A stretch of DNA of 9,370 bases from DATIJJ01 sp039936115 (GTDB taxonomy: Bacteria; Pseudomonadota; Gammaproteobacteria; DSM-16500), in assembly GCA_039936115.1 (NCBI GenBank), contig JBDTIZ010000106.1, positions 1 through 9,370 on the forward strand. Direction: 5' to 3'. Positions 6,744-9,370 of the stretch are shown one piece after another. The notes beneath the pieces were generated by a model that ran no database searches, was not told where the DNA came from, and saw only the letters and a program-made list of their open reading frames with translations. The translations under genes and the position numbers were made by a program. Numbering within the stretch: position 1 is the stretch's first letter; each line of letters begins with the position of its first letter.

Positions 6744-7521
6744 TTTTGCTCACCAACATATTACTTAATTTAACATATTCTGCAAGACTGACTTGCTCTG
6801 CGCGTAACTGTGAATCAATGTGTGACGTTTCCCAATCTTCATCCGTCATCATGGTTTTTAAACAATTGCGTAATGTCTTACGTCGATGCGCAAATGCAGC
6901 TTTGACTAAACTCGCAAAATGAACAAAATCCTGCGCTCGATTCGGCAGTTCGCGATGTGGAATTAATCTGACAATGCTTGAATCAACTTGTGGCGGCGGA
7001 TTAAATGCATCGGGCCCTACGTTGAACAATGAGCTCACGCGACAGTGATACTGCACCATAATACTGAGTCGACCATAGGCATCAGCACCGGTACGTGCTG
7101 CTAGTCGATCAACGACTTCTTTTTGCAGCATAAAATGCATATCGACAATCTGTGTAGAAAATTCTAATAAATGAAAAATTAAAGGCGTAGATATGTTGTA
7201 AGGTAAATTTCCAATTAAACGCAGTTGTTTTTCATCGGTGACTAGTTCGGCATAATTAAATTTCAATGCATCTGCTTGATGAACAATAAGCTCACCTTTT
7301 TCAGCGCAGCGTGCTTTTAAATGTGGAATTAAATCACGATCGAGCTCAATGACATCGAGTCTGCCAACTTTTTTTAAAATAGGTAGCGTCAGAGCACCCT
7401 GTCCCGGACCAATCTCAACGAGATGTTGTTCAGGTGTTGGCATAATGGCATCAACAATGCGGTGAATGATTTGTTTGTCTTGCAAAAAGTGTTGACCAAA
7501 ACGTTTGCGAGCAACATGCAT
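6721..7521 (-). CDS. rsmA: 16S rRNA (adenine(1518)-N6/adenine(1519)-N6)-dimethyltransferase
   Basis: RsmA (KsgA) dimethylates two adjacent adenines in helix 45 of 16S rRNA during late small-subunit assembly, using S-adenosylmethionine; its loss gives kasugamycin resistance. The protein is 266 aa, standard for the family. Visible motifs are the N-terminal FGQHFLQD (8-15), SAM-binding IGPGQG (37-42), acidic E59 (VIELD), D84 (QADAL), catalytic motif NLPY (105-108), the PPPQVDSSIVRL segment and the C-terminal-domain motif FAHRRKTLRN. The start ATG 7521 gives the expected N-terminus, although no strong Shine-Dalgarno sequence precedes it. It is the first gene of an rsmA-apaH pair; the promoter must lie in the 186-bp upstream gap, most of which is element B copy 2, or further upstream. 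Confidence 0.96.
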   Translation of the reverse strand: MHVARKRFGQHFLQDKQIIHRIVDAIMPTPEQHLVEIGPGQGALTLPILKKVGRLDVIELDRDLIPHLKARCAEKGELIVHQADALKFNYAELVTDEKQLRLIGNLPYNISTPLIFHLLEFSTQIVDMHFMLQKEVVDRLAARTGADAYGRLSIMVQYHCRVSSLFNVGPDAFNPPPQVDSSIVRLIPHRELPNRAQDFVHFASLVKAAFAHRRKTLRNCLKTMMTDEDWETSHIDSQLRAEQVSLAEYVKLSNMLVSKNVNLCNR

Positions 7522-7580
7522 GGGTTATTACTTTTTAATGAGAAGCGGTTATTGGGTAGTAGGGGCTGTGAATGATCTTG

Positions 7581-7682
7581 GCTTTGTGGGGGCGAATCTG
7601 TGTGTCCGCTCTGTGACCTTGATATGAAAAGATTATCTTTTCGGTCTAGAGGGCGAACACATAGGTTCGCCCCTACGAAAGC
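7581..7682. repeat. Element B copy 2: inverted-repeat element upstream of rsmA
   Basis: This is homologous to 3250-3352 in the same orientation. The right arm (about 7651-7680) keeps the core GCGAACCTATGTGTTCG of the family when read on the minus strand. The left arm (about 7583-7610) has decayed by about five transitions and one single-base gap. The centre shares TTATCTTTTCGGTC (7633-7646) exactly with copy 1. It occupies most of the gap between the Sel1-repeat gene and rsmA. Confidence 0.8.
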
Positions 7683-7707
7683 CTGTCAGTCTCCTACCAG
7701 CTAAACG

Positions 7708-8388
7708 CTATTCCAATGCTTTCTGCGCAGGATCAAATCCATGCTGAGCAGCTAATTGAAATAACTGTTTGGCTTTTTCTTTATCAGGTGCAGTGCCAAC
7801 ACCGTTTTGATACATCAAACCAAGATTGTATTCAGCGCTCGCTAAACCATGGTCTGCTGCTTTTTGGTACCACTGAATAGACGTTGTATAGTCTTGTGGC
7901 ACGCTTTTGCCAGCGGCATACATAAAGCCCAATTGATTTTCAGCATAAGCATTGCCTTGAGCGGCTGCTTTTTGGAACCAATCAAGTGCGCGGCCATAAT
8001 CTTGAGCAGTTCCTTGACCTAACAGATAACGAACACCCAAGCTATATTGTGCGTCTGAATTGCCTTGGTCAGCTGCTCGCTCAAACCATTGCGCTGCTAG
8101 ATTGTAATCGCGTGGTACGCCATGTCCGGTGCGGTACATATAACCAAGCGCGTATTGTGCTTTGGCATAGCCTTGAACCGCGGCGCCATGATAATACTCT
8201 GCAGCTTGCTTATAATCACGGGGATAGCCAACCCCTTTAGCATATTGATTACCCAATTTAAATAACCGTTCGGGTGAGCCTTGAGAGTATTGTTGGTCAG
8301 AATTTTTCATAGGATCATTTTGCATTTGCGTTGCGCAGCCTGCGCTGAGTAGGCAAATACCAAGGATTACGATTTTTTTCATATCCAT
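7708..8388 (-). CDS. Sel1-repeat (SLR/TPR-like) lipoprotein
   Basis: The 226-residue product has a lipoprotein signal: MDMKK, a hydrophobic stretch and the lipobox LSAGC with the lipidated cysteine at 18. After a polar linker come five consecutive 36-residue Sel1 repeats covering roughly residues 39-218, each with the pattern A.Y.LG..Y..G.G...D...A..W...AA..G, and a short helical cap ending in AQKALE. Such helical solenoids bind protein partners; in Legionella, Sel1 proteins such as EnhC and LpnE promote host-cell entry or persistence, but no partner can be named here. The start at ATG 8388 is set by GAGGA (8396-8400, minus strand) seven bases upstream. The gene follows the metQ-like gene by 30 nt on the same strand, so cotranscription is likely. 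After lipidation it would sit in the inner or outer membrane facing the periplasm. Confidence 0.92.
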   Translation of the reverse strand: MDMKKIVILGICLLSAGCATQMQNDPMKNSDQQYSQGSPERLFKLGNQYAKGVGYPRDYKQAAEYYHGAAVQGYAKAQYALGYMYRTGHGVPRDYNLAAQWFERAADQGNSDAQYSLGVRYLLGQGTAQDYGRALDWFQKAAAQGNAYAENQLGFMYAAGKSVPQDYTTSIQWYQKAADHGLASAEYNLGLMYQNGVGTAPDKEKAKQLFQLAAQHGFDPAQKALE

Positions 8389-8418
8389 GTTGGGTTCCTC
8401 TTCACTTAAATAACAAGC

Positions 8419-9207
8419 TTACCATGCAGGTATAGCCTGGTCGTTAAAAATTTTCTTTGCCGCGTTTAGCACTTCTTTAGACTGGAATGCGGCTACAAAT
8501 TGTTTCATTCGTGGGTCATTTTGTGAGTCAGTTCGAATCACAATGATATTGGCATAAGGTGAATCGGATTCTTCATGATAAATCGCATCTTTTGTTGGAG
8601 AGAGACCTGAGGGAATCGCGTAATTGGTATTGATCACTGCAGCATCTACATCAGGCAAGCTGCGAGATAATTGCGCAGCATCTAGTTCTTTGAAGGTAAA
8701 TTGTTTTGGATTGCTTTCAATGTCAGCGGGTGTTGCAAATAATCCAGCGGATTTTTTCAACTGAATGAGTTTGGCTTTTTGCAACAAGAGCAATGCTCGT
8801 CCTTCGTTGCTTGGATCGTTTGGAATCGCAAAGGTTGCGCCTACGGGGAAGTCTTGGATGTTTTTAATTTTATTTGAATAAATGCCCATTGGAAAAACAA
8901 ATGTTTTAGCAATAGCAATTAATTTGTACTGATGGTCTTTCACTTGTTCATTCAGATAAGGTTGATGCTGAAACATATTGGCATCCAGACTACCGTCATT
9001 TAATGCCGCATTAGGCTGTATATAATCGGTGAATTCGATAATTTTGACCTTGAGACCGTATTTGTCTTTAGCGACTTGTTTTGCAACTTCCATCATTTCA
9101 GTTTCAGGTCCGGAGATGGTGCCGACTTTTAAAACGTTTTTATCATTTGAGTCGCAAGCGGTTAAGAGAAAAATACAACCGGTGAGGGCGAGTAATTTTT
9201 TGAACAT
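8419..9207 (-). CDS. metQ: Methionine-binding lipoprotein of the NlpA/MetQ family
   Basis: This 262-residue solute-binding lipoprotein should capture methionine (D or L) for a MetNI ABC importer on the outer face of the inner membrane. Residues 1-18 (MFKKLLALTG, then IFLLTAC) form a lipoprotein signal with the lipidated cysteine at 18. The mature part has family motifs: VGTISGPETEMME, FTDYIQPNAALNDGSLDANMFQHQPYL, FAIPNDPSNEGRALLLLQ and DAAVINTNYAIPSGL. The frame is open for 22 more codons upstream to 9273, but that part is repeat DNA; ATG 9207 has AAGGA at 9216-9220 and begins the signal peptide properly. No metN or metI lies between it and the window end, so it is either an orphan binding protein or separated from its transporter by the repeats. 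Other NlpA-family ligands are possible. Confidence 0.92.
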   Translation of the reverse strand: MFKKLLALTGCIFLLTACDSNDKNVLKVGTISGPETEMMEVAKQVAKDKYGLKVKIIEFTDYIQPNAALNDGSLDANMFQHQPYLNEQVKDHQYKLIAIAKTFVFPMGIYSNKIKNIQDFPVGATFAIPNDPSNEGRALLLLQKAKLIQLKKSAGLFATPADIESNPKQFTFKELDAAQLSRSLPDVDAAVINTNYAIPSGLSPTKDAIYHEESDSPYANIIVIRTDSQNDPRMKQFVAAFQSKEVLNAAKKIFNDQAIPAW

Positions 9208-9248
9208 AGGTGAAGTCCTTTTTTTTAAAATATAAACGATGTAGGAAC

Positions 9249-9291
9249 CGTCATTGCGAGTTAGGCCTATCATTCCGGCCTTCGCGGGAAT
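9249..9291. repeat. REP-like palindrome upstream of metQ
   Basis: ATTCCGGC (9272-9279) and GCGGGAAT (9284-9291) form a stem with one G-G mismatch around the loop CTTC. CGTCATTGCGAG (9249-9260) precedes it and resembles the start of a dispersed repeat common in bacterial intergenic DNA. Together with the next repeat it leaves no room for a gene between metQ and the window end. Confidence 0.55.
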
Positions 9292-9297
9292 AATACA

Positions 9298-9324
9298 CTG
9301 TCACCCCGCACTTGTTGCGGGGTC
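9298..9324. repeat. CTTGT-loop palindromic repeat, copy near right edge
   Basis: ACCCCGCA (9303-9310) and TGCGGGGT (9316-9323) pair perfectly around CTTGT (9311-9315). The core from CTGTCACC onward is the same as the hairpin at 1982-2010, but the outer stem is not complementary here (the right side continues CTGGAATT). The last 45 bases of the window are A-rich with no recognisable gene. Confidence 0.8.
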
Positions 9325-9370
9325 TGGAATTAAAAACATAAAAAAAACAGTAAAAAATAAAAATGTATTT

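Noticed and set aside
7551..7580. TGTGAATGAT near 7567 as a fragment of the element A tandem unit
   Set aside because: The match is only about ten bases with poor continuation; it could be chance.
9226..9231. TATATT on the minus strand as the metQ -10 box
   Set aside because: It would start transcription almost at the ribosome binding site and has no matching -35 box.
9208..9273. N-terminal extension of MetQ from 9273
   Set aside because: It would bury the lipoprotein signal 22 residues inside and derives from repeat DNA; ATG 9207 has its own ribosome site.

Overview
The window reads as the chromosome of an AT-rich gammaproteobacterium. The best anchor is folA facing an apaH-rsmA (ksgA) pair, which is the arrangement found in Escherichia coli and relatives. 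The density of small palindromic repeats and the modest base composition would fit a Legionellales/Coxiellaceae-like, possibly host-associated organism, but that placement is inference from memory of gene families and not from a search.

Layout. Positions 1-40 hold the end of a repeat element that runs off the left edge. Positions 131-3243 (+) form a three-gene operon for a MacAB-type ABC efflux or export system: a membrane-fusion protein, an ABC ATPase and a separate FtsX/MacB-type permease. A palindromic repeat sits between the ATPase and the permease and supplies the last codons of the ATPase. A 103-bp inverted-repeat element (3250-3352) separates this operon from a convergent gene for an exported adenosine deaminase-like protein (3362-4873, -). 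Divergent from that gene is folA (dihydrofolate reductase, 5092-5577, +). Between folA and convergent apaH lies a 290-bp MITE-like element (5616-5905) with 50-nt terminal inverted repeats and three 56-bp tandem units inside.

The right part is all on the minus strand. It reads (in transcription order) metQ-like lipoprotein, Sel1-repeat lipoprotein, a second copy of the 103-bp element, rsmA/ksgA, then apaH overlapping rsmA by 23 nt. The 163 bp upstream of metQ hold no gene, only repeat fragments.

How the genes work together. The first operon should form an inner-membrane and periplasm-spanning pump that needs an outer-membrane channel encoded elsewhere. rsmA and apaH are a translation-maturation and nucleotide-turnover pair. 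MetQ and the Sel1 lipoprotein are probably cotranscribed, but no metN or metI is visible.

Most unusual signal. The intergenic DNA carries at least seven short hairpins whose stems differ in sequence but whose five-base loop is the same (CTTGT, or ACAAG read on the other strand). They occur in two otherwise different repeat families. I see no CRISPR array, tRNA, rRNA, transposase or phage gene. No coherent new multi-gene system is evident; the novelty, if any, lies in the repeats.
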